A stretch of 64,000 bases of DNA from Rosa chinensis (GCF_002994745.2 NC_037092.1:83248824-83312823); one strand, 5' to 3'. Numbered from the stretch's first letter, positions 46,752 through 57,890 are shown. Made by a program: numbers and translations. Notes: generated from the sequence alone by a model not told the origin.

Positions 46752-47831
46752 GTAAAAGGCGTTATCTGCCTCAACAAAAGGAATCAAAGGATGCTACTCC
46801 ACATAAGAGATGGGCTTAGTAAGGTAGCATGCTTTTTCTGTGTTCAATACTAAGCTGAATCTAGGTCATTTTGGTATTCCTCTTTTCAATATTTCACAGA
46901 ATATCATTGTGTTTGAACAATTAAAACTTGAAACCAAGTAAGTCTTTTGAATTTAGTACAAACTCTAGAAACAAATGTATTCAAGAAGAGGGTTCACAAT
47001 TTTTAACTCTTTCAGGAACTTCAAAACCATACATGAAATGTCCCGTGTGATGCAAAGTATTGGCAAATGTAAAATGTTTGTTGTTACTGAAATCTGTTCT
47101 GATCTAGTTTTATTTGCCTTTTGTAGGTTGATGTGAGAATGATACGTGCGCAATTCGGAGATTGTTCATTCTAGTTGAACATGCTTTTTGAGTATATATA
47201 TACATGGAATCAGGCTAGTATATATTATAGGTGTTGGGACTTTTGCCTTAATGTTAAGATGTTGCTGCTAAACATAGAATTGCAGAGCTGCAGCAGTAGT
47301 TAGGTGGACATCTTTTACTTGATTCATTGTGATATGACTTTCTTTGAGTTGAAGATGATCTCATTATTTAAGCCGTTTCATTATGGTTCATACAGCATTA
47401 TTGTGGAAACTTGTCGTGCAAGTCAAATCTGATGCAATATGGGAACCAAAACAACCCATAGATGTTCCAGATAATACCCTATAGAGGAGAGAGAAGGGAG
47501 TAAGAATGATGGATGTAGATGATGATTTGCTTTGTATCTGAGAAAACTCTTCCATAGATGGAATCATTTAAGAGGAACAATAATGGAACAGCAGCCAAGT
47601 TTGAATTTTTTGAACACTCGAAGAGCATGTGCCAGTAACTAGAACAAAGACAATGACGCACTTTACAGTTACAAAAAATTCAAATCTCATGCTACTTCTT
47701 TCACACCTTTTTTTTTTTTTTGTTGGGTTCCCTTCTTCTAAAGAGGAAAATGCTTAGGCTACACTAAATTACAAAAGTATCAATAATGCAAGCAATATGA
47801 CATCTCTTGATACTGAAGCAGTAGTGAAGCA
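46752..47831. other. Shared 3' flank of two convergent genes
   Basis: The plus-strand gene stops at 46751 (or 46819 in the alternative frame) and the minus-strand gene at 47832. The roughly 1 kb between them holds both 3' UTRs and no further gene. Tail-to-tail transcripts could overlap here. Confidence 0.6.
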
Positions 47832-49251
47832 CTATACTTTAGGCCACTGTGGACTCACAACCTGCATAAGCAATTACTTCATCAGACACCAAGCAAAATG
47901 ATCTATCATAGTTGATTCTAGGCAAGAGCCTAATTTAGTTTGATACCATCTATATACGGACTCACAACCAAATAAATAAACTCTATATACGGATTATACC
48001 AAATAGTTCAGCATCTTAGAGAATCTGGACCACAGCAACAGACCTCATGCTCAACCAATAATTTTCAATTAGTTTACTCGGAAAACGTAGCATGTTTACA
48101 AACCTCGAGTGTGCTAAACACTAATCGCATTCGACTTGCAACAACAGATGGTTCCTCAGCTTGTCCAACTACTGCCATTTGCTCTAGTTGAAGAGTCTTT
48201 ACGGGGAGCCTTCAACAACAATAAAATAATGAGGCAAAATGGTGCACCATCACAAACTATGAATATAGAGAAAGGCTAAATGCAGTTAGGTACTCTATAT
48301 ATTTTAGCATGAAGTAGTTGAGGAATATGGAGAACTGCCTAAGATATATTGATACATCACACGAATGGCCAGTGGTATGCTTGAACAGGAATATCATGAA
48401 TTCCCCCATAAGCAAACAAGAGCTTGGATAAAGCATTACAGGTGTTCAAAACTAGCATGATAAGCTCAAGGTAGGAAATATTATATGCTGAAAGCGTCTT
48501 ACCATGCCATTCCCCTCAAGTAATAAGCATTTGCTATGACCGCACAAAAACCTTTCCACTTGAGCCTTTCTTCATCTGACACTGGAGGTGTGGATGACCA
48601 TCTAACTATTGTTGGTTGTGGTGTACACAAGATGGTGATAAATATAATGCTCAACCACAGGATGCACTCATCAATCTGCACCAGATAATGTGACAATTAA
48701 TCACAAAGATCTCTTTGTATCAAAAGGAACTGGCTACCAACCTCACATTTACAACCTTAGAAACATATAACTCGTAGGAAAAAGAGCACAATATTTACAA
48801 ATGGTTCGAGTCCAACATGGAAGAAGAACTTGCCTCCCCTGATGCAATCTTGGATTTCAAACTGGTGCTTCCACTATAGCTCTCCATTGCTTCAATTTCA
48901 ACCCCAGATTGCTTCATATCAATAAGCTCTTTTCTCAATCCCTCATCTGTGCATCCCAGTGCATACGCATTTACCCCCGCACTGATGAACTCCTGATCAA
49001 CCAAACATGTTAATTACTAAACAAACTATACAAACAAACCAAACCTCACCAAAAACACCGAGTTCAAGAAAACCGCTCAATATACTTTTAGGTTGTCACC
49101 TCCTCCACGGTCAAGCACATTCCTGTACCGCCTGAACAAACTGATTGCTATGTTCCTCGATGATCGATACTCGTCATCTGATGGAATTGAATCATGCATC
49201 TGGCACTGTAATTGGCAACAGCAATATACATCACACACTTACATAAATCCA

Positions 49252-49290
<39 letters not shown>

Positions 49291-49553
49291 ACTTTGAAAA
49301 TGAAAAAAAAAAAAAGTAAGGAACTTGCATGAACACTTACTAGCCATTTCTTGATACTGCTCAGCTGATTTCGGCTTTTCCAATAAAACGAAGAAGCAGA
49401 CAATATAGAACTACAAGGAGCTCGAATTGGGCCAAGACCGATAGAAACATTGTTTAAGGAATTCACATGTGTATTCTTACAGGGTAATAATGTCTCATTC
49501 AGTATATGAGAATCTAGACATGTAATAGCTCTTGGAGCATAAACCATCAACAT
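47832..49553 (-). CDS. Conserved small plant protein of unknown function
   Basis: Six coding exons on the minus strand: 49553-49341, 49205-49086, 48992-48834, 48675-48503, 48209-48104, 47861-47832; 266 aa. A further 5' UTR exon probably ends near 49695 (donor GTAAGATTT). The N-terminal 70 residues (MLMVYAPRAITCLDSHILNE) are rich in Ser, Asn and hydroxylated residues and could be a plastid transit peptide. The body reads DDEYRSSRNIAISLFRRYRN, EFISAGVNAYALGCTDEGLR, ECILWLSIIFITILCTPQPT (a hydrophobic stretch, perhaps membrane-associated), LKWKGFCAVIANAYYLRGMA and LPVKTLQLEQMAVVG. The end is VVSPQWPKV. The third intron uses a GC donor (GAG|GCAAGT); reading through gives a stop soon after. The family was not recognised. 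Confidence 0.85.
49256..49285. repeat. (TA)n microsatellite in an intron
   Basis: About 30 bases of TA in the first coding intron of the minus-strand gene. It generates the isoleucine/tyrosine runs seen in false reading frames. Confidence 0.95.
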
Positions 49554-50321
49554 GGTTGTAGTTGTACCATGACAGAGTATCAACCTTCACACCAAAACCC
49601 ACAAACCCAACATCAAAACTGAGCTAATGAATACAAACCCACATCAAAGAAACAATAATTCATCCAAATAAATGAAACCCAGAAAAGAAATCTTACTTGT
49701 TCTAGCTGCTCTGTTCCTCGAGTTTTCTGGGGAATCAAACAGAGCTCGACAGAAATGAAAATCCAAGTGAGGATTAATGGATTATGTTAGTGAATATTGA
49801 GAGGATCTGAGGCCACGAAATATATGGATGGCTATGAAGATTCTATTTGATTCCAAAATTTTTGAGATTAATTCTGGCTGCTAATTGATCACTGACGTTT
49901 GAGAATCTTCTTCTATTTGGCGGATTTTTCCAGTTTGATATTCTTTGCAAGCAAACGCCGATAACGACGTCGTTGATTACTAGTTTTCAACGCTATTTAC
50001 AGAAGCTACGCCGTTTTGTTCGTTCTTTTACTTATATTGGCTTTGGGCTCTATGAGGTGAGTCCATTAGTGATTGGGGACCCAACCCATATTTTATCGGT
50101 GTATTTCTGGCAATCAGTTGATTCTTACTCAGTTGTGTTTTAACTGTTTTTGGTTCCAAATTGAATGGTCGAGAATAATGAGAGGCAATTTGAATGAGTT
50201 TATTTGCATCGTTATTCTCCACCTGAATACAACTAAGTAAGAGTCAATTGACTACGTGAACAAAAATGTAAACATGTTTGTGAATCTTGTCCTTTCACCT
50301 GGTTATAACTCATAACAAAAC
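49554..50321 (-). promoter_or_regulatory. 5' UTR, leader intron and promoter region of the minus-strand gene
   Basis: A splice donor-like AACAA|GTAAGATTT at 49695 and acceptor-like TTTTGGTGTGAAG near 49568 suggest a leader intron. Beyond 49760 there is no further gene before the repeat block at 50322. TATA and initiator elements were not assigned. Confidence 0.45.
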
Positions 50322-50388
50322 CAAGGTTCGAAAAATCGCTAGGCACTAGGTGACTAGAGCTCAGGCACCTGGGCGGGTGATTAGGCGG

Positions 50389-50901
<513 letters not shown>

Positions 50902-51086
50902 AGATTATATTTATATAGGGAGTGTGTTATTGTCCCCTTCCATCCACAAAAAAAGGAAAAAAAAAAAAGAAAAAAGAAAAAAGAAGAAGTGGGTACATAA
51001 CTACACATGCCCTGGTATATACGTCCAAAAGCTGAACATTGTTCCCACGTGCCCTTTCTATCCACATTCCCATGAGATAAAGTTTC

Positions 51087-51482
51087 TTGACTTTTTCCCT
51101 TACGATTTATCTCCCTCCACCCACTCAAAGCTTTGCTTTGATTTTTCATTCTTATATGCAACTAGCCAACAACAATGGTGAGTCTGTCCAAAACTCACCC
51201 CACAATGACGCCATCCACATATGCAAATTCCTCAAAAGGGCTTCGGCTGCAACATCTCCACCGTCATCAATATACTCCGAGGACCTCACCAAGCACCTCT
51301 CATCCGAGCTGAGCAGAAATACTAAGAAAGCCCTTCGGCCTCCTCTGGATCCCGACTCGGCTACTAGCGACGCACCATCTTCTGTCAATCCCTCACCGCC
51401 GCCGATCTCCACGGAGCCACCGAAGTCATCTTCTCCCAAACCCCTTCCCAGATCGCCAAATTCAAATGACTCGACCGCCTAG
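51087..51482 (+). pseudogene. Ser/Pro-rich open frame, possible gene fragment
   Basis: 131 codons from ATG 51087, with a second ATG at 51156. It contains NDAIHICKFLKRASAATSPP and SIYSEDLTKHLSSELSRNTK, then a Pro/Ser-rich tail. GC content is higher than the surroundings. I do not recognise the source gene. It ends at the repeat-rich right end of the composite element. It could be a captured exon or a chance ORF. Confidence 0.35.
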
Positions 51483-51749
51483 CGCCTAATCGTCTACCCA
51501 CCCAGGCGCCTAGTCAGCTGCCCAGGCCGCCTAGGAGGCCGCCCAAATTTGTCCTGCCCAATCCCACCAATTTGTCATTAATCGAGTCGGAGAGATGCCG
51601 CCCAGTGCCTAAGCGGCCTGGGCGGCCGAGTTTTAGAACATTGAAAAAAACAACACCTAATTCCTTTGGTGTGGTGGCTGCTACTGTATTTTGTAGTATA
51701 TACCAAAGCATTAACACCAAGGTTGGCAAAGGTACTTCTCAAAACCCAT

Positions 51750-51891
51750 TAGGCAACATTAAATGGCAAGCTCCCACTTGATACAGTCAAAATCAATTTT
51801 GATGGTTCTGTTACTCAAAGTAACTCCGCTGCATTTGGCTTCATCATCAGAGACAACAATGGCGTGCCTATTTCAGCGGGATCTGTTAATG
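51750..51891 (+). pseudogene. LINE RNase H, N-terminal half
   Basis: Reads KWQAPT, then (next frame) VKINFDGSVTQSNSAAFGFI, IRDNNGVPISAGSVN. This is the first part of the plant LINE RNase H fold with its catalytic Asp. It breaks off after SVN. The matching second half is at 57506, so the insertion is 5.6 kb long. Confidence 0.8.
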
Positions 51892-52434
51892 TTTTTGTAG
51901 TTATGGGTTATGGCTAATGAAGGAAAATGCTTCAAAGGCACGTAAAGATTTACCTTTTTTTTTTAGACTTTGTTTAGCCCACAACAAGTGTGCAAAGGGG
52001 TTTGATCAAATAAGCCTTTAGGATACAATGAAGCCTAGCAATCCTACTATTATTGATCGGCGTCTTGCACTTACGAAGATCAACCCAACACTCACTTAAA
52101 ATTTTTCAAGAGGCTCAAGGTTGCTAGAAACTATATCTTCAGTTTTATAGTTTCTAGATTTTATCTGTGTAAGAGAGAGGAAGATTGATTGAATGGCTTG
52201 AAAGAAACAAGTAGAGAAGAGAGAAAACAAGATTGCTTGATATGTAAATCTGCAGAGAACTATCCCCTATATATAGGAGTAGTCATGCCTTTTGAAATGA
52301 TATCATACCTCTTCATCATGAATTATGTATATTTGCCAACATATATATTTTGAATTGAGTTCAAAATCAGCATATACAATAATTAATCTGAAACACATTT
52401 TCAATATATACACACCTCTTGGTTATATATATAT
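51892..52434. other. Unidentified inserted sequence left of the Tnt1-like element
   Basis: It lies between the split LINE halves and the Copia LTR. On the minus strand it has CTCCTATATATAGGGGATAG (TATA-like), a pyrimidine-rich leader and GATTTACATATCAAGC, which looks like an LTR promoter. It could be the LTR of an older element into which the Tnt1-like Copia inserted. The right-hand partner is probably 57431-57505. No ORF. Confidence 0.45.
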
Positions 52435-52888
52435 TGTTAGGAATTTGACCTAAAATTCCTCTTGCGGAAGCAGACAAGTGCAAAACAATATAGATAAACG
52501 ATCGAGAAAACAAACACGAACTTGTTAACGAGGTTCAGCAAAGAACTTTGCCTACGTCCCCGGGCTGCTTGGGTTTCACTATAGAAGAAGAAGAAGAATA
52601 CACGAACAAGAATACAAGAATCTCTCACAAGAAGTTATCACCAACTCTCAAGACCTCACTCGCTCTCTTTGTTTAATGCTTCAAAGACTTGATCTACTAC
52701 TACAACCTATGCCCTTATTTATAGATATCTAACTAGAGCCTATAAGACATTGGAAACCTATTCCCAATAGACATAGAAACCATTAGCAAGTAGGATTATG
52801 TAAGCAGGTAGGAAACAATCAAAACTCCTCTTTGATCAAGGATTAACAAATCCTTATCCTATGTGGAATTGGATCCACACACCTAACA
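52435..52888 (-). repeat. 3' LTR of the Tnt1-like element
   Basis: Aligns end to end with 56980-57430. The bordering internal sequence (ATCTTCCACTTGGAGCC) gives, on the minus strand, the purine-rich CCAAGTGGAAGAT that primes plus-strand synthesis. Confidence 0.95.
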
Positions 52889-52988
52889 ATCTTCCACTTG
52901 GAGCCGATTATGCTAGTAGCTAACATTCTTCAATACTCTTCAATCATAGCCAACACAAAACCCATTATCACAGCCAACATCTCCTTCT

Positions 52989-55001
52989 TCAAACTTGGAG
53001 ACCAACTGAAGCCAAGCACAACTTCAGTTTACTTATTGACACAGACTTAGTCAACATATCAGCAGGATTCTCACTTCCTTGAATCTTCAACAATTGCAGC
53101 ACTTCAGTCTCCACGAGTTCTCGTATGTAGTGATTCTTCATAGGAATGTGTTTAGTCCTTGAATGAAAAGCAGGATTCTTTGCCAAGTGAATTGCACTTT
53201 GACTATCACTGTGCAATGCACAATTCTCTTGCTTTTTACCCAATTCCTCCAATAGACCCTTTAGCCACACCATCTCCTTACCAGCCTTTGAGACTGCTAC
53301 ATACTCGGACTCCGTTGTAGACAGGGCCACTTGCCCTTGCAAATTTGAGACCCAAGATACAGCAGCACCACCCACAGTATACACATAACCAGTAGTACTC
53401 CGACAAGTATCATGATCTCCTGCCAAGTCTGCATCAACATATCCTTGTAGTTCAGCACTACCTCTCTTGAAACAAAGAGACATATCAGTAGTACCCCGAA
53501 GATACCTCATGATCCACTTCACAGCCTCCCAATGTTGCTTTCCTGGATTACTCGTGTACCTACTCACAACTCCAACTGCATGAGCAATATCGGGTCTAGT
53601 ACACACTATAGCATACATTAAGCATCCAACTGCCGATGCATAAGGTACATTCTTCATATATTCTTTCTCTTTTTCTCTCTTGGGTGATTGTTCCTTGGAC
53701 AATTTAAAGTGAGCCGCCAACGGTGTTCCTACAGCCTTCGATTCATCCATATTGAATCGCTTAAGCACCTTCTCAACATACTCCGCTTGTGAAAGCTTCA
53801 GAGTACCAACCACTTTATCACGGATAATCTTTATACCTAAGATTTTCTTCGCCTCACCCAAATCCTTCATCGTGAACTGGTTTGACATCTCTCTCTTCAA
53901 CTTCTCAATCTCATTGAAGTCTTCCCCAGCTATCAACATATCATCCACATACAGTAAAAGAATGATATAAGATTTGTCAAACCTCTTGAAGTAACAACAG
54001 TGATCGAATTGACATCTTGTGTAGCCACTCCCACACATGAAAGCATCAAACTTCTTATACCACTGTCTTGGGGCTTGTTTCAAGCCATAAAGGCTCTTTT
54101 GCAGTTTGCATACCAAGTCCTCCTTACCAGGTGCTATAAAACCTTGTGGTTGCTTCATGTATATGACCTCCTTCAAATCACCATGAAGAAAAGCAGTCTT
54201 GACGTCTAGCTGCTCCAAATACAGACCTTTAGCTTCCACTAAACCAAGCACCACCCGAATTGTGGTATGTTTCACAACCGGCGAAAAGATCTCATCAAAA
54301 TCAATTCCCTCCCTTTGCTGAAAACCTTTCACAACCAACCTTGCCTTGTAACGTTTGCTCCCATCAACTTCTTGCTTAATTTTGTAAATCCACTTGTTAT
54401 GCAATGCTTTCTTACCTGTTGGTAACTTAGCTAACTCCCAAGTATTGTTGGACATGAGAGAGTCCATCTCATCTTGCATGGCACCCTTCCACTTAGCAGA
54501 ATCTTTATGTTGCATTGCCTCATCATAACTCACGGGTTCACCACAGTCAGTTAACAGCAAATAGTTAGCACAAGGCGAGTATCTATCAGCTGGTATTCCT
54601 TTAGTACTTCTTGATGATACTCTTGGCACAAAAGGAGGTGTCACTGGCTCATCACTAGGAACTTGTTCTTCAGGTTGTGCGACCTCAGGAGCTTCTTGTT
54701 GTTGTCGTTCCTCCCCATGATTTCCCTTAGACTCATCTTCATTGGACAATTCTTCCAACCTTGCAAACTGCCGATCTTTTCTTACAGGACTTTTAGGCTC
54801 TGCTGCTTGCCTATTCTTGTACATCACCTCTTCATTAAAGATGACATTCCTACTCCTTACAACTTTCTTATTCTGGATATCCCAAAACCTATAGCCAAGC
54901 TCGTCACCACCATAGCCTATGAATATGCACTTTCGAGACTTGGGATCCAACTTGCTTCTTGCACCGGACTCAATGTGAACATATGCCACGCAACCAAACA
55001 C
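52989..55001 (-). CDS. Copia pol: RT and RNase H of the Tnt1-like element
   Basis: 670 codons, unbroken. It begins just after the integrase core (FGCVAYVHIESGARSKLDPK, FIGYGGDELGYRF). RT spans about residues 190-430: WIYKIKQEVDGSKRYKARLV, LEQLDVKTAFLHGDLKEVIY, then the catalytic LLLYVDDMLIAG. RNase H follows (GYVDADLAGDHDTCRSTTGY, LSTTESEYVAVSKAGKEMVW, LHSDSQSAIHLAKNPAFHSR) with all acidic residues. It converts element RNA to cDNA in virus-like particles. The frame is the same as the upstream gag-integrase ORF, divided from it by one TAG near 55035. As the window is written the protein cannot be made as one chain. Confidence 0.95.
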   Translation of the reverse strand: MFGCVAYVHIESGARSKLDPKSRKCIFIGYGGDELGYRFWDIQNKKVVRSRNVIFNEEVMYKNRQAAEPKSPVRKDRQFARLEELSNEDESKGNHGEERQQQEAPEVAQPEEQVPSDEPVTPPFVPRVSSRSTKGIPADRYSPCANYLLLTDCGEPVSYDEAMQHKDSAKWKGAMQDEMDSLMSNNTWELAKLPTGKKALHNKWIYKIKQEVDGSKRYKARLVVKGFQQREGIDFDEIFSPVVKHTTIRVVLGLVEAKGLYLEQLDVKTAFLHGDLKEVIYMKQPQGFIAPGKEDLVCKLQKSLYGLKQAPRQWYKKFDAFMCGSGYTRCQFDHCCYFKRFDKSYIILLLYVDDMLIAGEDFNEIEKLKREMSNQFTMKDLGEAKKILGIKIIRDKVVGTLKLSQAEYVEKVLKRFNMDESKAVGTPLAAHFKLSKEQSPKREKEKEYMKNVPYASAVGCLMYAIVCTRPDIAHAVGVVSRYTSNPGKQHWEAVKWIMRYLRGTTDMSLCFKRGSAELQGYVDADLAGDHDTCRSTTGYVYTVGGAAVSWVSNLQGQVALSTTESEYVAVSKAGKEMVWLKGLLEELGKKQENCALHSDSQSAIHLAKNPAFHSRTKHIPMKNHYIRELVETEVLQLLKIQGSENPADMLTKSVSISKLKLCLASVGLQV

Positions 55002-55034
55002 TCTTAAATGCGATAGGCCTATCTCTTTTCCACT

Positions 55035-56855
55035 CTATTTTTCCTTAGGTAGGAGATGATTCAATGGTACTGATGGTCCACGGTTAATTAAATAAGTAGC
55101 AGTATTAACCGCATCAACCCAAAACATGTCTAGAAATCCTGCGTGTATCCTCATACTCCTTGCGCGCTCATTCAAAGTCCTATTCATGCGTTCAGCCACT
55201 CCATTCTGCTGTGGAGTTCCGGGAATTGTCTTCTCTATCCTAATCTCATTCTCTGCACAATACTCTTTGAAATCATTACCACAGTATTCACCTCCATTAT
55301 CTGACCTCAGACATTTGATTTTCGACCCGGTCTCATTCTCTACGATCGCCTTCCACTTCCTGAAAGTATCAAATACTTCCCATTTATTTTTCAAGAAATA
55401 AACCCATACTTTCCTTGTGGAGTCATCAATATAAGTCACATAGTACTTTGAGCCACCTAACGAAAGCTCTGGTGCAGGTCCCCACACGTCAGTATGAACC
55501 AACTCTAGTTTTGTATCTTTTGGTGACTTGCCACCCTTTGAGAAACTAACAACCTTTTGCTTCCCAAATATGCAGTCTTCACAAAGCCCAATCTTCACTG
55601 AGTCCACACCATGTAGTTTACCCTTCGACTGAAGTACACCCATATCTTTCTCACTGATGTGCCCAAGTCTACGATGCCATAAGTATGCATCTTCATTTTT
55701 CTCAACGATCGTAGTACCTTCATTGTTCTCAACAATAGCAACAATATTCAAGGTCGTATAAAGTGTTCCTGTCTTGATTCCACGAGCTAACACCATAGCT
55801 CCTTTACACACCTTCCACGTACCTTTGTCAAAGGTAGTGCGACATCCTTCATCATCCAACTGACCCACAGAGATCAAATTCCTCTTCAACCGCGGTATGT
55901 GTCTAACATTAGTCAAGGTCCAGGTTCCACCATTTGTCAGCGAAATCTTCACATCACCCCTTCCCACAATCTCCAAGGCTCCAACATCAGCAAGAAACAC
56001 TTTGCCAAAATTACCACGTCGGTAATTCACCATGAGCTCTTGTTGTGAAGTTGAGTGAAATGACGCTCCAGAGTCTACGATCCATGACTCCAATGGTGCT
56101 TCAGTAACGCTTAGTACAAGTGCATCCGAATCACACTCAGTTGTGTTTACCATCTTCATTGTCTCCTTCCACTGGTTACAGTCTCTCTTGACATGTCCAG
56201 ATTTCCCACAATGCCAACACCTATCGGACCACTTTCCTGACTTGGACACGCTTCGGCCTTTTCCAGGTGCCCTAGACTTGGACCTTCCACGATTGTTGTT
56301 TGAGTTCTTGTTGAACGTTCTACCTCTATTTTCTATAGAGAGCGCAGAACTTGAAGGATCTTCAAGGTTATTTTGTCTTCGCGTCTCTTCATTCAGAAGA
56401 ATGTCACGCACATCATTAAACTTTAGCTTCTTCGTAGTCCCAGCTCCACTACAAATTGAGTTCACAGTCACATCCCAATCCGAAGGCATGGAAGTTAACA
56501 ACACCAAAGCTTTGATGTGTTCGTCGAATTTAACATCCACCGATGCTAGTTGCTCGATAATATCACCAACTATCCCAACTTGCTGGCGAACAGATATACC
56601 CTTACCCATCTTCAAAGTGAACAGCCGCCTCATCAAGTACAACTGTTGAACGGCATTTGGCTTCTCATACATGTTGGACAAACTATCCATCATCCCCTTC
56701 AACGTAGTCTCCTTGATAACAAATCGCCGTACATCATTCGAAATCGATAGTCGAACGGCTCCAAGGGCCATCCTATCCATCTCGACAAATTCTTCCTCCT
56801 TCATATGTTTTTGGAGCTTGCCTTCTAAAGTCTTAGCAAGTTTCTTCATATTCAA
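55035..56855 (-). CDS. Copia gag, protease and integrase of the Tnt1-like element
   Basis: 606 codons. Gag occupies about residues 1-230, with basic GRSKSRAPGKGRSVSKSG and the zinc knuckle CWHCGKSGHVKRDC. Protease has the motif WIVDSGASFHSTS near residue 260. Integrase has HRRLGHISEKDMGVLQ with CEDCIFGKQ (HHCC), then D in HTDVWGP, D in LRSDNGGEYCGNDF and E in TPQQNGVAERMNRTL. The real gag start lies further upstream at about 56925: frame VKKRVDKFDGNDFSL is followed by two stops (TAG, TAA) before MKKLAK. A TAG at the C-terminal end (KEK*SGKE) separates it from RT. Otherwise uninterrupted. Confidence 0.95.
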   Translation of the reverse strand: MNMKKLAKTLEGKLQKHMKEEEFVEMDRMALGAVRLSISNDVRRFVIKETTLKGMMDSLSNMYEKPNAVQQLYLMRRLFTLKMGKGISVRQQVGIVGDIIEQLASVDVKFDEHIKALVLLTSMPSDWDVTVNSICSGAGTTKKLKFNDVRDILLNEETRRQNNLEDPSSSALSIENRGRTFNKNSNNNRGRSKSRAPGKGRSVSKSGKWSDRCWHCGKSGHVKRDCNQWKETMKMVNTTECDSDALVLSVTEAPLESWIVDSGASFHSTSQQELMVNYRRGNFGKVFLADVGALEIVGRGDVKISLTNGGTWTLTNVRHIPRLKRNLISVGQLDDEGCRTTFDKGTWKVCKGAMVLARGIKTGTLYTTLNIVAIVENNEGTTIVEKNEDAYLWHRRLGHISEKDMGVLQSKGKLHGVDSVKIGLCEDCIFGKQKVVSFSKGGKSPKDTKLELVHTDVWGPAPELSLGGSKYYVTYIDDSTRKVWVYFLKNKWEVFDTFRKWKAIVENETGSKIKCLRSDNGGEYCGNDFKEYCAENEIRIEKTIPGTPQQNGVAERMNRTLNERARSMRIHAGFLDMFWVDAVNTATYLINRGPSVPLNHLLPKEK

Positions 56856-56964
56856 GTAGTCCTCAATTTGTTACCTCTATAGGCTAAAGTCATTACCGTC
56901 GAACTTATCAACCCTCTTCTTAACGTCTTCTATATATGCTCATTGTTTCCACTCTAGAGCCTAA

Positions 56965-56976
56965 GCTCTGATACCA
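56965..56976 (-). other. Primer binding site, initiator tRNA-Met
   Basis: The minus strand reads TGGTATCAGAGC, three bases after the LTR. This is the classic complement to the 3' end of plant initiator tRNA-Met used by Copia elements. Confidence 0.93.
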
Positions 56977-56979
56977 CTT

Positions 56980-57430
56980 TGTTAGGAATTTGACCTAAAA
57001 TTCCTCTTGCGGAAGCAGACAAGTGCAAAACAATATAGATAAACGATCGAGGAAACAAACACGAACTTGTTAACGAGGTTCAGCAAAGAACTTTGCCTAC
57101 GTCCCCGGGCTGCTTGGGTTTCACTATAGAAGAAGAAGAATATACGAACAAGAATACAAGAATCTCTCACAAGAAGTTATCACCAACTCTTAAGACCTCA
57201 CTTGCTCTCTTTGTTTAATGCTTCAAAGACTTGATCTACTACTACAACCTATGCCCTTATTTATAGATATCTAACTAGAGCCTATAAGACATTGGAAACC
57301 TATTCCCAATAGACATAGAAACCATTAGCAAGTAGGATTATGTAAGCAGGTAGGAAACAATCAAAACTCCTCTTTGATCAAGGATTAACAAATCCTTATC
57401 CTATGTGGAATCAGATCCACACACCCAACA
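56980..57430 (-). repeat. 5' LTR of the Tnt1-like element
   Basis: Same ends as the left LTR. The primer binding site abuts its left edge, so transcription proceeds leftwards from it. Confidence 0.95.
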
Positions 57431-57505
57431 TATATATATATATATATTTATATATATCATACCACTTTTTTGCTTTTTTTTATAATTTGAAAATCTTTAT
57501 CTAGA
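57431..57505. other. TA-rich right flank of the Copia insertion
   Basis: TA repeats and poly-T, ending ATCTTTATCTAG before the LINE resumes. Probably the other end of the unidentified insertion at 51892-52434. Confidence 0.45.
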
Positions 57506-57890
57506 TTGGAAGAGCAAGTGTTCCAACAGCTGAAGCAGTGGCCTTAAGAGAATGACTACTTAGAGCAAAGGAGAAGGGAATAAAGAAAATCATTGTCATT
57601 GATTGTGTTCTAGGTGCTTGTGGAGTTCCTTGTCGACTAAAAACTATTGTTCAAGACATAAGACAAATTGCTGGATATTTGACTCCATTTCCATTGGCCA
57701 TATTTTTAGAGAAGTTAACTTCATGGTGGATGCTTTAGTGAATATTGGACATACTTCTGATGGCTCCATTTAGGATTCTTCTGTGCCGCTTTTAGTTAGA
57801 AATGCGGTTTTGTTCGACAAGTTAAGATCAACTTCTACTAGAGATTTTTGTTTGTAACATTTCATTTCATTTAACAAGTCATTGAAGTTT
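57506..57890 (+). pseudogene. LINE RNase H, C-terminal half
   Basis: Reads IGRASVPTAEAVALRE, a stop, LLRAKEKGIKKIIVIDCVLG, then VQDIRQIAGYLTPFPL and further decayed sequence. Joined to 51891 it gives SVN-IGRASVPTAEA, the usual order of the domain. It ends in TTTCATTTCATTTAACAAG, possibly the LINE 3' end. Confidence 0.78.

Larger units (their letters stand above)
52435..57430 (-). mobile_element. Tnt1/Tork-like Copia LTR retrotransposon, nearly intact
   Basis: 4,996 bp with LTRs of 454 bp (left, 3') and 451 bp (right, 5') that begin TGTTAGGAATTTGACC and end AACA. They differ by about eight substitutions and a 3-base indel in an AGAAGA tract, so insertion is recent. The TSD is TATAT (52430-52434, 57431-57435) inside TA-rich DNA. 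The PBS and coding order gag-PR-IN-RT-RH on the minus strand are complete. Only a few stops separate it from a full polyprotein. Confidence 0.95.
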
